NCBI RefSeq assembly: GCF_041107455.1 | Contig: NZ_JBGBPY010000001.1 | Location: forward strand, 3,782,001 to 3,846,000 | Source: Rhodanobacter humi | GTDB taxonomy: Bacteria; Pseudomonadota; Gammaproteobacteria; Xanthomonadales; Rhodanobacteraceae | Reading direction: 5' to 3' | Length of the DNA stretch: 64,000 bases | In this document: one piece after another, positions 46,107 to 55,309 of the stretch | How positions within the stretch are numbered: position 1 is the first letter of the stretch | How the letters are laid out: every line of letters begins with the position of its first letter | Notes under the pieces: generated by a model | Databases searched by the model: none | What the model was told of the DNA's origin: nothing | Seen by the model: only the letters and a program-made list of their open reading frames with translations | Translations under genes and position numbers: made by a program

Positions 46107-46135
46107 GGCGGCTCTCCGCTGGATGGTGGAAGGTA

Positions 46136-46555
46136 TCAGTGGTTGTTGCCGAGCTGCGCGCGCAGTCGTTCTCCGCGCTCGCGCAGTTCGGGGGTGAGCG
46201 TGTCACCGAAATCCTCGGCCTCGTACAGCGGGCGGATCTCCACCTCGGTGCCACCGTCGAACGGCGCGCGCTTCAACCATTCGATCGCCTCGGCCAGCGA
46301 CTTCACCTGCCACAGCCAGAAGCCGGCGACCAGTTCCTTGCTCTCGGCGAACGGGCCGTCGATCACCGTGCGCTGCTTGCCGTCGAAGCGCACGCGCGCA
46401 CCGCTGGCGCTGGGCTTCAGCCCGTCGCCGGCCAGCATCACGCCCGCCTTCACCAGTTCCTCGTTGTACTTGCCCATTGCCTCGAACAGCCCGGTGTCCG
46501 GCAGCACGCCGGCTTCGCTGTCCTTGTCCGCTTTCACGATCACCATGCATCGCAT
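46136..46555 (-). CDS. DGPF/YCII-related protein
   Basis: 139 residues from ATG 46555 with GGAG 8 nt upstream. Carries the family signature D-G-P-F-A-E-S-K-E, preceded by V-K-A-D-K-D-S-E-A-G and followed by G-F-W-L-W-Q-V-K-S-L-A-E-A. Small ferredoxin-like fold; role unknown. DGPF genes are the typical partners of ECF42 sigma factors and may be their output or sensor. It heads the four-gene minus-strand set. Confidence 0.88.
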   Translation of the reverse strand: MRCMVIVKADKDSEAGVLPDTGLFEAMGKYNEELVKAGVMLAGDGLKPSASGARVRFDGKQRTVIDGPFAESKELVAGFWLWQVKSLAEAIEWLKRAPFDGGTEVEIRPLYEAEDFGDTLTPELRERGERLRAQLGNNH

Positions 46556-46875
46556 CGTCGTTTCTCCGGTGGGTCGAGCTTGCCCCGTTGGCGCTCTCAC
46601 AGGCACGACGAACGGCGGTCCGCGGAATCGACACCCGTCGCACGGATTTTTTTCGCGATCAGGGTTCCCGATTGGCGACGATGCTCAGCCAGAAATTCCG
46701 TTCGCGCCGAGCGTAGCTTGCGATAGCAAGCGCGCGCGGGGAGCGGCCATGGATGGCCGCGTTCTGGGGAGCGAGGAAGTCGAAGCGCCCGGCAGTACCC
46801 CTTCGACTTCGGCCCTACGGGCCTACGCTCAGGGTGAACGGCGCAGGTGGCGGTTGGGCCATGTCATTGATCGGG
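46556..46875. repeat. intergenic repeats including a family-2 ATGGAT-loop hairpin
   Basis: No gene in this 320-bp gap. A hairpin GCTTGC/GCAAGC with loop GATA lies at 46716-46731. The third copy of the family-2 element follows: stem GCGGCC (46743-46748), loop ATGGAT, complement (46755-46760), then the conserved GGGGAGCGAGGAAG. A further dispersed-type sequence (CTTCGACTTCGGCCCTACGG) covers about 46800-46820. The gap lies upstream of the DGPF gene and downstream of the receptor gene. Confidence 0.7.
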
Positions 46876-49062
46876 TCAGAGCTTGAGCTGGACGCCGGTG
46901 TACCAGGAGCGCCCGTAGGCGGGTTCCAGGCCGGTCTGCCACACGCGGTCGTAGTAGCGGCGGTCGGCGAGGTTGCTGATGCCGGCCAGCAGTTTCACGT
47001 GAGGATTGAGCTGCCAGTCGCCGGCCACGTCGACCACCGTGTAAGCCGAGATGCGCGCGGGAAGATACGTCGCGCCGCTGCCGAAGGATTGATCGGAGTC
47101 CTGCCAGTACTGCGCCGCCGCGGAGACCGCGGTGAGGCTGAGCTTCACGCGCTGCTCCACGCGCCAGGTGAGGCCGGCCTTGGCGAGGTAGCGCGGCGCG
47201 TAGGCCGGCACCTTGCCGACCTGGCCGGGAATCGTGCTGGCGGTGAACCTCGCGGCTAGCAGGCTCACGCTGGCGAAGGCTTCCAGGTGTTCGCCGCGCG
47301 CGGCCAGCGCGGTGGGCGCGAGGAAGTCGTAGTCGAGCTCGCCCTCGAAACCGCGGCTGCGAGTGTCGCCGGTGTTCACCTCGATCACGTCGGTGGCGTT
47401 GATGTGCTGCGCCTCGATGCGATTCTTGAAGTCGATCCAGAACACGCTGGCGTCGTAGTACAGGCCGGTGAGCGGCACGCCGTGCACGCCGGCTTCCCAC
47501 GACAGCGATTTCGACGGGTCGGGCGCGTGGCCGGGCACGATGTTGGCGAACGGCGAAGCCATGTCGAAATAGCGCAGCGGCCGCCAGCCCTGCGACACGT
47601 TGAAATAGGTCTCGTTGCCGTGGCCGAAATCGTTGCCGATGCCCAGTCCGAACAGCGGCACGGTGCGCGCGTCGGCCTCGTGGATCAGCGGGCGGCTGAG
47701 GAAGGGCGGGCGCACCGTCTCGTCCACCGCCACGCGTTCGCGCTCCAGCCGCACCGAGGGCACGATGTGGATTTCGTGCGGCAGGCGGAACACGTTCTCG
47801 GCGAATACCGAAGCGTAGTCCGAGCTGCGCGCCTGGCGCAGGCGCGGCGTGCCGCTGCGGTCGAAACGGTCGACGTAGAGATCGGGGCTGCTCCATTGCC
47901 GGAACGGATCGTTGCCGTGGAACAGCACCGTGCCCGCGGTGAACGCGTTGCCGTGGCCCCAGGCCTTGCGCACGCGCAGGTCCAGGCCCTGGGTGCGGAA
48001 CTGCTCGTCCTGCAGCGTGGTGCTGGCCGGCGGCAGCTGCGGCGCCAACGCGCCGTTCGCGGCGCGGCTGGCGAGGTCCTGGTACGCGAACCACAGCTTG
48101 CCGGTGAGCCGCCAGCCGTCGCCGAACTCGCTCGTGTGGCCCAGCACCAGCTGGTCGCGGTCCACCCAGTCGCGGTTCCACGGCGTGGGCGTGGCGCGCG
48201 GATCGGACTGCCACTGCGGATAGCTCAAACGGCCGGCGTCGCCGGAATCGGCGGCGATCGCATGCAGGTCCAGCCACCAGACGTTCTTGTCGCCGGGGCG
48301 GTATTCCAGATAGAGGTCGCCCTGGCGCATCTGCGACTGCGCGTTCGGCCGCGTGCCGTCGCTGCGCACGTAGGCGGCGTCGGCACGGAAGGTCCACGCA
48401 CCGTGGCTGCCTTCGAGCACGTTGTAGGTGGAATACAGACCGTGATTGCCCACTACCTGCTCGGTGCTGGCCGAGAACGGCGTGCCGGGTTGCGGCCGCT
48501 GCGTGACCAGGTTGATGACGGGTGCCGGTTCCGGCCCGTACAGCAGGCTGGAGCCGCCGCGGATCAGCTGCACTTCCGACAGGCTTTGCGCCAGCGGCAT
48601 CGCGTACAGCGTGGGGAAGCCGATCCAGTCGCTTTCCAGCGGAATGCCGTCCTGCATCACCAGCACGTATTCCGATTCCTGCGGATTGCCGAGGCCGCGA
48701 TAGCTGAGGTTGAACTGGGTGGGCGTGGGCTGCTGCGAGACCAGCACACCGGGCGCACGCGCCAGCAATTGCTGCAGGTTGTTGCCGATCACCGCGGGCT
48801 GCAGGTCGAGGTGGATGACCGTGGTCTTCTTCGTCACGGTGATCTTCGTGCCGGCCACTTCCGCCATCTGGTGCTTGAGCTTGGCCGCCACGTACCGGCG
48901 CCAGTCGTAGGCGCGCACGTCGATGCGCGGCAGGTTGGTGATCGACTGCGGCGCGGGCGCGGCAGTGCCCGTCGGCACGGCGACTTGCCGGGCGGCCGCC
49001 GTGAAGGCGGCCAGCGCGAGGGCGGCGGCAAGGGCGAGGGGCAGGGCGGCGCGACGTGGCAT
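46876..49062 (-). CDS. TonB-dependent outer-membrane receptor (FecA-like siderophore/citrate class)
   Basis: 728 residues from ATG 49062, with a signal peptide (1-25). The plug domain follows at about 65-195 (I-G-N-N-L-Q-Q-L-L-A-R-A-P-G-V, then S-E-V-Q-L-I-R-G-G-S-S-L-L-Y-G-P), then a 22-strand barrel ending in the aromatic-containing sequence W-Y-T-G-V-Q-L-K-L. Between signal and plug is a region with V-T-V-T-K-K-T-T-V-I. It imports a large ligand, probably ferric; the ligand is not predictable. It is divergent from the exported methyltransferase gene, 148 bp apart. No clear Fur box was recognised. Confidence 0.88.
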   Translation of the reverse strand: MPRRAALPLALAAALALAAFTAAARQVAVPTGTAAPAPQSITNLPRIDVRAYDWRRYVAAKLKHQMAEVAGTKITVTKKTTVIHLDLQPAVIGNNLQQLLARAPGVLVSQQPTPTQFNLSYRGLGNPQESEYVLVMQDGIPLESDWIGFPTLYAMPLAQSLSEVQLIRGGSSLLYGPEPAPVINLVTQRPQPGTPFSASTEQVVGNHGLYSTYNVLEGSHGAWTFRADAAYVRSDGTRPNAQSQMRQGDLYLEYRPGDKNVWWLDLHAIAADSGDAGRLSYPQWQSDPRATPTPWNRDWVDRDQLVLGHTSEFGDGWRLTGKLWFAYQDLASRAANGALAPQLPPASTTLQDEQFRTQGLDLRVRKAWGHGNAFTAGTVLFHGNDPFRQWSSPDLYVDRFDRSGTPRLRQARSSDYASVFAENVFRLPHEIHIVPSVRLERERVAVDETVRPPFLSRPLIHEADARTVPLFGLGIGNDFGHGNETYFNVSQGWRPLRYFDMASPFANIVPGHAPDPSKSLSWEAGVHGVPLTGLYYDASVFWIDFKNRIEAQHINATDVIEVNTGDTRSRGFEGELDYDFLAPTALAARGEHLEAFASVSLLAARFTASTIPGQVGKVPAYAPRYLAKAGLTWRVEQRVKLSLTAVSAAAQYWQDSDQSFGSGATYLPARISAYTVVDVAGDWQLNPHVKLLAGISNLADRRYYDRVWQTGLEPAYGRSWYTGVQLKL

Positions 49063-49210
49063 CGTGGGCGGGGCGCAGTGGGGGAGTGCGTGCTTATCGC
49101 GCATTCCCGGTCGCATCGCCATAGGCCAGACGCTTGGCCATGACGCGATCTCGACACGGCGGCGCGTGTGCGGGAGTAGGCTGGGCGTTCCGCATCGGGA
49201 GGGCCGCGTC

Positions 49211-50017
49211 ATGTCGCGTCGAATCCGCATGTTGCTGATCGTGCTGGCTGCAGCGCTGCTGCCCGGCCTGGTCCAGGCATCGCCCGCCACTGCGCCCTCG
49301 GGCGACACGGCTGCCTTGCAGAAGGCCGTGGACGGCAGTTGGCGCTCCGCCGCGAACAAGGCGCGCGACCGCTACCGCCATCCGGTCGAGACGCTGCAGT
49401 TCTTCGGCATCCGGCCGGACATGACCGTGGTCGAGCTGGCGCCTGGCGGCGGCTGGTACACCGAGATCCTCGCGCCGTTCCTGCGCGAGCACGGCCATCT
49501 GGTCGAGGCACCGTCGCCGTCGCCTGCCTTCATGCAGCGCATGCAGGCGGATCCGGCGGTGTTCGGCCACTTCGCGCAGGTGCTGCCGTTCAAGCCGCCG
49601 GCGCCGGTCGCGCTCGGCGCGCCGGGTTCGGCCGACATGGTGCTCAGCTTCCGCAACACCCACGATTGGCTCAACCGCAGTCCCGAGGCCTTGGCCGCGG
49701 TGTTCAAGGCCGCCTATGACGTGTTGAGGCCCGGCGGCGTGTTCGGCATCACCGAGCACCGCGCCAAGCCGTTCGCCGATGCGCAGGAAAGCAGCAAGGC
49801 CTTGCATCGCCTGCCCGAGGACTACCTGATCGCGCTGGGTCTCAAGAGCGGCTTCCGCCTCGGCGGCGTATCGGAGGTCAACGCGAACCCGAAGGACGCC
49901 GAGGACGTCAACGTGCATCGCCTGCCGCCCGATCTCGCCGGCCCGGCCAGCGAACACGCGGCGATGCAGGCGATCGGTGAGTCGGACCGCATGACGCTGC
50001 GCTTCGTGAAGCCATGA
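49211..50017 (+). CDS. exported class I methyltransferase-like protein
   Basis: 268 residues from ATG 49211 with a signal peptide (about 1-23, ending V-Q-A-S). The remaining part has a SAM-methyltransferase core: motif I is V-V-E-L-A-P-G-G-G-W-Y-T-E-I-L, and L-R-P-G-G-V-F-G-I-T-E-H marks strand 4/5. A periplasmic methyltransferase is unexpected because SAM is cytoplasmic; the family exists in Xanthomonadales and Caulobacter but the function is unproven. It overlaps the propeller gene by four bases. Confidence 0.82.
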   Translation: MSRRIRMLLIVLAAALLPGLVQASPATAPSGDTAALQKAVDGSWRSAANKARDRYRHPVETLQFFGIRPDMTVVELAPGGGWYTEILAPFLREHGHLVEAPSPSPAFMQRMQADPAVFGHFAQVLPFKPPAPVALGAPGSADMVLSFRNTHDWLNRSPEALAAVFKAAYDVLRPGGVFGITEHRAKPFADAQESSKALHRLPEDYLIALGLKSGFRLGGVSEVNANPKDAEDVNVHRLPPDLAGPASEHAAMQAIGESDRMTLRFVKP

Positions 50018-51441
50018 AGAGGATGGCGCCCACCGTCGTGGTTTCCCTGCTGCTTGGCTTGGGCATGAGCACGGCAGCGGTCGCGCAGAGCCTGCCGGCG
50101 CAGGACTGGCCCATGTTCGGCGGCAACGTGCAAAGCACCAGCGCCAACGACCAGCCCACCGGCATCACGGCCGCCAACGTCGCCACCCTGGTGCGCAAGC
50201 AGGTCGAGCTGGACGGCACCGTGGACGCCAGCCCGATCTACTTGCATGGCGTCGCCATCCGCGGCGCCCGCCACGATGCGATCTTCGTCACCACCACCTA
50301 CGGCAAGACGCTGGCGCTCGACGCGCACGGCGGCGCGCTGCTGTGGGAATACACGCCGACCGGTTACCCGCAATGGGCGGGGACGCGGCAGATCACCAAT
50401 GTCACGCCGGTGGCCGATCCCGATCGGCAATTCATCTACGCCGCGTCGCCCGACGGCACTATCCAGAAGCTGGCCGTCGACGATGGTCACGTCGTCTGGC
50501 GCACCGCCATCACCCGGCTGCCGCTGCGCGAGAAGATGGATTCGCCGCTGAAGTTCTTCCATGGCCGCGTGATCGCCGTGACGGCGGGCTATATCGGCGA
50601 CCGGCCGCCCTACCAGGGCCATGTCGCCATGCTGGACGGCCATTCCGGCAAGCTGCTCGACGTGTGGAACTCGCTGTGCAGCGATCGCACCGGATTGCTG
50701 GAGCCGAGTTCGTGCCCGCAAAGCGATTCCGCGATCTGGGGACGCGCGGGCGCGGTGATCGATCCCGCCGACGGCGACATCTTCGTCGCCACCGGCAACG
50801 CCGACTGGAACGGCAAGACCGACTGGGGTGACTCGCTGATCGAACTCGATGCCGGCGCCACGCGCATGCTGGGCAATTACGCGCCGGCCAACGCCGATGA
50901 ACTGAACGACAAGGATCTCGACCTGGGCTCGACTTCGCCCGTGTTGCTGGGCGGCGACCTGGTCGCCCAGGGCGGCAAGGATGGCAAGATCCGCCTGCTC
51001 AGTCGCAAGGCCATCGCCGGCCTCACTCCCCATCAAGGTCACGAGTTGCAGATCGTTGCCACGCCCAGCGGCACCGACCTGTTCACGCAGCCGGCGGTGT
51101 GGCAGCACGACGGCCAGACCTGGATGTTCGCCGCCGACAATGGCGGCACCGCGGCCTGGCAAGTGGAAAACGGCCAGCTCCGGGACCAATGGAAAAACCA
51201 CAGCAGCGGCACCAGCCCGTTCGAGGCGGACGGCCTGCTGTTCGTCTACGCGCGCGAGGGCGGGCTGAACGTGTACGACGCGGTTTCGGGCAAGCGGGTC
51301 GCCACGTTGCCGTGCGGCCCGGGGCATTGGAACAGCCCCATCGTGCTGCAGGGCGAGATCATCCTCCCCGAGGGCAACGCCAACGAGCATGCCACCCGCG
51401 GCGTGCTGGACATCTGGAGCCTGCCCACCCGGGCTCCATGA
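50014..51441 (+). CDS. secreted PQQ-like beta-propeller protein
   Basis: 475 residues; ATGA overlap with the methyltransferase gene (50014-50017). Signal peptide 1-25. Repeated propeller motifs: D-W-P-M-F-G-G-N at the start, L-A-L-D-A-H-G-G-A-L-L-W-E-Y, K-L-A-V-D-D-G-H-V-V-W-R, M-L-D-G-H-S-G-K-L-L-D-V-W, V-Y-D-A-V-S-G-K-R-V-A. A Cys pair (S-L-C-S-D and S-S-C-P-Q) may form a disulfide. It resembles PQQ enzymes in fold only; the vicinal disulfide and metal ligands of true quinoprotein dehydrogenases are not evident. Function unknown. Confidence 0.8.
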   Translation: MKRMAPTVVVSLLLGLGMSTAAVAQSLPAQDWPMFGGNVQSTSANDQPTGITAANVATLVRKQVELDGTVDASPIYLHGVAIRGARHDAIFVTTTYGKTLALDAHGGALLWEYTPTGYPQWAGTRQITNVTPVADPDRQFIYAASPDGTIQKLAVDDGHVVWRTAITRLPLREKMDSPLKFFHGRVIAVTAGYIGDRPPYQGHVAMLDGHSGKLLDVWNSLCSDRTGLLEPSSCPQSDSAIWGRAGAVIDPADGDIFVATGNADWNGKTDWGDSLIELDAGATRMLGNYAPANADELNDKDLDLGSTSPVLLGGDLVAQGGKDGKIRLLSRKAIAGLTPHQGHELQIVATPSGTDLFTQPAVWQHDGQTWMFAADNGGTAAWQVENGQLRDQWKNHSSGTSPFEADGLLFVYAREGGLNVYDAVSGKRVATLPCGPGHWNSPIVLQGEIILPEGNANEHATRGVLDIWSLPTRAP

Positions 51442-51518
51442 CTTCCGGCCCTTGAGCCTCCCGCAACACCGTGCACAAAGTGCCGCCTTGCCTCGCCCAT
51501 CCCCAGGGGAAACCGATC

Positions 51519-54500
51519 ATGCGTCTGTCACGCCGCCTTGCCGTGCTTGCCCTCGGAGTTCTCGCCGCGTGGGCGGCCCAGGCGGCCGTGGCGCCTTCGT
51601 CCTACCAGGCGCTGCAGTGGCGGCTGATCGGCCCGTTCCGCGGCGGCCGCGTGCTGGCGGTGGCCGGCATCCCGGGCGACGCGCGGCATTTCTATTTCGG
51701 CGCGGTGGACGGCGGCGTGTGGGCCACGCAGGATGCGGGGCGCACCTGGCAACCGATCTTCGACGGCGAACCGGTGGGCTCGATCGGCGCGCTGGCGCTG
51801 GCGCCCTCGAACCCGCAGGTGATCTACGTGGGCAGCGGCGAGGCCGACATGCGCTCGGACATCGCCCACGGCAACGGCATGTACAAGAGTGCGGACGGCG
51901 GCCGGCACTGGGCGCACGTAGGGCTGGCGGACAGCTACCAGATCGGCAGGATCCTGGTCGATCCGCACAACCCGGACGTGGTCTACGTGGCGGCGCTCGG
52001 CCATGCCTACGGACCGAACGCCGAGCGCGGCGTGTTCCGCAGCCGCGATGGCGGCAAGAGCTGGGACAAAGTGCTGTCCCGGAACGACGACACGGGCGCG
52101 ATCGATCTCGCGTTCAAGCCCGGCGATCCGGACACGATCTACGCCGCGCTGTGGCAGACCCGCCGGCCGCCGTGGAGCGTGTACCCGCCCTCGAGCGGGC
52201 CGGGCAGCGGCCTGTTCGTGTCGCACGACGGCGGCACACACTGGAGCCAGGTGCAGGGCAACGGGTTTCCCGCGCATCCGGGCCGCATCGGCCTGGCGAC
52301 TTCGCCGGCGAAACCGGATCGCGTCTACGCGCTGGTCGACGCCGCGGGCGGCGAGGGCGGCCTGTATCGCTCCGACGATGGCGGTGTGCACTGGAACCAC
52401 GTCACCGGCGACCAGCGGCTGTGGCAGCGCGGCTGGTACTTCGGCGGCATCACGGCCGATCCGAAGGACGCCGACCGCGTTTACGTGATGAACACCATCG
52501 TGTTGCGCTCGGACGATGGCGGCAAGCAATTCATCGCGCTGAAGGGCGATCCCACCGGCGATGATTTCCACAGCCTGTGGATCGACCCCACCGACTCCGA
52601 CCGGCAGATCCTCGGCGTGGACCAGGGCACCCTGGTCACGCAGAACGGCGGCAAGACCTGGAGCAGTTGGTACAACCAGCCCACCGCGCAGATCTACCAC
52701 GTCAGCACCGACAACCGCTTCCCGTACTGGGTGTACGGCGCGCAGCAGGATTCCGGCGCGGTGGCGTTGCCCAGCCGCGGCGGCGGCGACGGCATCACCA
52801 TGGAGCAGTTCCACGAGATCACCCCCGGCGGCGAGAGCGGCATGATCGCGCCGGATCCGGACGATCCCGACATCGTCTACGGTGGCACGGTGGACAAGCT
52901 CGACACGCGCACCGAGCAAGTGCGCAGCGTCGATCCCACGCTGGCCTATCCGCTGGCGCATTACCGCGGCGCGTGGACGCTGCCGCTGACCTTCTCCAAG
53001 CGCGGCACCAGGACGCTGTACTTCGCCAACCAGCGCCTGTTCCGCACCACCGACGGTGGCGACCACTGGGCGCCGATCAGCCCCGATCTCACCCGTGCGG
53101 ACGCCGGCATTCCGTCCAGTCTCGACGCGCCCACCGCGGCCGACGACGACCACGTGAGCAAGCGCCGCGGCGTGATCTACAGCATCGCGCCGTCGCCGCT
53201 GGAGGCGAAGACGCTTTGGGTGGGCACCGACGACGGCCTGGTCTGGCGCAGCACGGACGACGGCGCGCACTGGCAGGACATCACGCCGAAGGTGCTCACG
53301 CCGTGGTCCAAGGTAGTCGGCATCGAACCCTCGCACTTCGACCCGAACGTGGCCTACCTCGCGATCGACCGCCATCGCCTCGACGACGACACGCCCTACA
53401 TCTATCGCACCGCTGATGGCGGCAAGAGCTGGGCGCGCATCGATGGCGGCATCCCGCGCGACAGCTTCGTCAACGTGGTGCGCGAGGATCCGCAGCATCG
53501 CGGTCTGCTGTATGCGGGCACCGAGCGCGGCATGTATGTCTCCTTTGACGACGGTGCGCAGTGGCAATCGTTGCAGCAGAACCTTCCGATGACTTCCGTG
53601 CGCGACATCGACGTGCACGGCGACGACCTGGTGATCGCCACCCATGGCCGCGGCTTCTGGATCATGGACGACGTCACCGCACTGCGGCAGCTGGCCGACG
53701 TGCGTGCCGACGCCGCCACCCTGTTCAAGCCCGCGGTGGCGATCCGTGTGCGCCCGGCCGGCTTCACCGGCACGCCGTTCCCCAAGGACGAGCCGATGGC
53801 GGCGAACCCGCCCGACGGCGCGATCCTCGATTACCTGCTGCCGACAGGCGTGCGTGGCCCGGTGACGCTGACCGTGCGTAATGCGCAAGGGCAGTTGGTG
53901 CGCAGCTTCAGCAGTGCGGAAAAGTTCGCTAGGCCCGATCCGGCCAAGCTGCCCATCGCGCCGGAATGGGTGCCGGTGCCGATGCAACTGTCCACCGCCC
54001 CCGGCATGCACCGCTTCGTGTGGAACCTGCGCTATCCGCGGCCCGGTACCCGCAAGGCAGACCAGCAGAGGAGAGAAGAGGGCGTGTGGGCGCCGCCTGG
54101 GCAGTACAGCGTGGAGCTCGACGTCGACGGCCACAGCCTGCGGCAGCCGCTGAGCGTGCAGCCCGATCCGCGCGTGCATCTGCCGCCGTCCGCCTACCAG
54201 CGTCAGTTCGCGCTGGCCCGCCAGGTCGAGGATGCCGGTATGCAGGCGATGGAGGCCATCCAGGCCGCCACGGCCTCGCTGAAGTCATTGGAGGCACGGG
54301 AGGCGCATGCCGATGCGGCCACCCGCGCCCGCATCGAGACGTTGGTCGGCAAGATTGCCGACGTCTCCGGCGTGGTCGTCCATCCCGATCCGCGCAACTC
54401 GATGGGTGCGCCGCCGAAGCGCGTCGACAGCCTGCGCGCGCTGTCGATGAACCTGATGAAGCTGGAGCAGGCGGTGGATGGCGCGGACGCCGATCCCGGC

Positions 54501-54644
54501 GCGGATGCGCAGGCCTCCTGGGCGCTGCTGTCGAAGACGCTGGATGCCACGCTGGCCGAATGGCGGAGCTTGCAGACGGGCGAGCTGGCGGCGTTGAACG
54601 CCAGCCTGCCGAAGACGGGGCAGAAACCCGTCGACGCGCATTGA
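51519..54644 (+). CDS. large secreted Asp-box/VPS10-like beta-propeller protein (copy 2)
   Basis: 1041 residues from ATG 51519 (signal peptide 1-23). Architecture matches the copy at 40394-43603: Asp boxes (T-Q-D-A-G-R-T-W, S-A-D-G-G-R-H-W, S-R-D-G-G-K-S-W, S-H-D-G-G-T-H-W, S-D-D-G-G-V-H-W) over about 700 residues. The shared segments W-R-L-I-G-P-F-R-G-G and S-S-W-Y-N-Q-P-T-A-Q follow the same order, with a helical C-terminus. No catalytic motif is obvious. 77 bp separate it from the PQQ-like gene, so co-transcription is possible. Confidence 0.85.
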   Translation: MRLSRRLAVLALGVLAAWAAQAAVAPSSYQALQWRLIGPFRGGRVLAVAGIPGDARHFYFGAVDGGVWATQDAGRTWQPIFDGEPVGSIGALALAPSNPQVIYVGSGEADMRSDIAHGNGMYKSADGGRHWAHVGLADSYQIGRILVDPHNPDVVYVAALGHAYGPNAERGVFRSRDGGKSWDKVLSRNDDTGAIDLAFKPGDPDTIYAALWQTRRPPWSVYPPSSGPGSGLFVSHDGGTHWSQVQGNGFPAHPGRIGLATSPAKPDRVYALVDAAGGEGGLYRSDDGGVHWNHVTGDQRLWQRGWYFGGITADPKDADRVYVMNTIVLRSDDGGKQFIALKGDPTGDDFHSLWIDPTDSDRQILGVDQGTLVTQNGGKTWSSWYNQPTAQIYHVSTDNRFPYWVYGAQQDSGAVALPSRGGGDGITMEQFHEITPGGESGMIAPDPDDPDIVYGGTVDKLDTRTEQVRSVDPTLAYPLAHYRGAWTLPLTFSKRGTRTLYFANQRLFRTTDGGDHWAPISPDLTRADAGIPSSLDAPTAADDDHVSKRRGVIYSIAPSPLEAKTLWVGTDDGLVWRSTDDGAHWQDITPKVLTPWSKVVGIEPSHFDPNVAYLAIDRHRLDDDTPYIYRTADGGKSWARIDGGIPRDSFVNVVREDPQHRGLLYAGTERGMYVSFDDGAQWQSLQQNLPMTSVRDIDVHGDDLVIATHGRGFWIMDDVTALRQLADVRADAATLFKPAVAIRVRPAGFTGTPFPKDEPMAANPPDGAILDYLLPTGVRGPVTLTVRNAQGQLVRSFSSAEKFARPDPAKLPIAPEWVPVPMQLSTAPGMHRFVWNLRYPRPGTRKADQQRREEGVWAPPGQYSVELDVDGHSLRQPLSVQPDPRVHLPPSAYQRQFALARQVEDAGMQAMEAIQAATASLKSLEAREAHADAATRARIETLVGKIADVSGVVVHPDPRNSMGAPPKRVDSLRALSMNLMKLEQAVDGADADPGADAQASWALLSKTLDATLAEWRSLQTGELAALNASLPKTGQKPVDAH

Positions 54645-54650
54645 CGAAAC

Positions 54651-54680
54651 GCACCGGCGGGGCTTGCGCCTCGCTGGTGC
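54651..54680 (+). terminator. hairpin between convergent propeller and smpB genes
   Basis: GCACCGGCGGGGC (54651-54663) pairs with GCCTCGCTGGTGC (54668-54680) through 13 pairs including two G-T wobbles; TTGC loop. There is no clear T run. Confidence 0.55.
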
Positions 54681-54735
54681 ATCGGGGGACGGAACGCCTG
54701 CTACCGGAAGTGCGGACGGCGTTTTCAGGCTTGGC

Positions 54736-55230
54736 TCAAGCCTGGCGATTGTGCGAGCGCATGGTGCGCTGCTTCTCGATCTGCCAGTCGCGCTGCTTCT
54801 CGGTGTCGCGCTTGTCGTGCTCCTGCTTGCCGCGCGCCAGGCCGACCTCCACCTTGACCTTGCCGTTCTTCCAGTACATCGCGGTGGGTACCAGGGTGTA
54901 GCCCTTGCGCTCCACCGCGCCGATCAGCGCGTCGATTTCCTTCCTGTGCAGCAGCAGCTTGCGCGTGCGCCGGTCCTCGGCGATCACGTGGGTGGAGGCG
55001 CTGATCAGCGGTGGGATCGAGGCGCCGACCAGGAAGATCTCGCCCTTGATCACGATCGCGTAGCCGTCGCCGAAGTTGATCCGCCCCGCGCGCAGCGCCT
55101 TCAGCTCCCAGCCCTGCAGCGCCACGCCGGCCTCGTAGCGCTGGTCGATGTGGTACTCGAAGCGCGCGCGCTTGTTCAGCGCGATCGTGCCGGTGCCCTT
55201 GGTGGTGTCCTTGTCCTTGCTCTTGGCCAT
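54736..55230 (-). CDS. smpB: SsrA-binding protein SmpB
   Basis: 164 residues from ATG 55230. Typical elements: I-A-L-N-K-R-A-R-F-E-Y-H-I, G-W-E-L-K-A-L-R-A-G-R (the E-x-K-x-x-R core), N-F-G-D-G-Y-A, the central R-T-R-K-L-L-L-H-R-K-E-I, and a basic tail. It binds tmRNA (gene at 9640 in this window) and mediates trans-translation. It is divergent from ratA, with the hairpin array lying between them. Confidence 0.97.
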   Translation of the reverse strand: MAKSKDKDTTKGTGTIALNKRARFEYHIDQRYEAGVALQGWELKALRAGRINFGDGYAIVIKGEIFLVGASIPPLISASTHVIAEDRRTRKLLLHRKEIDALIGAVERKGYTLVPTAMYWKNGKVKVEVGLARGKQEHDKRDTEKQRDWQIEKQRTMRSHNRQA

Positions 55231-55309
55231 GTCCGCTAAACTTCGGGCGCTGGGCGGCCACGTTGCCTGCGCGCCCAAGTTGAGGGCAGCGCGCGCTTGA
55301 TTTGAAAGT

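Noticed and set aside
46876-49211. Fur box in the receptor/methyltransferase gap
   Set aside because: No 19-bp GATAATGATAATCATTATC-like match could be seen in the 148-bp gap.
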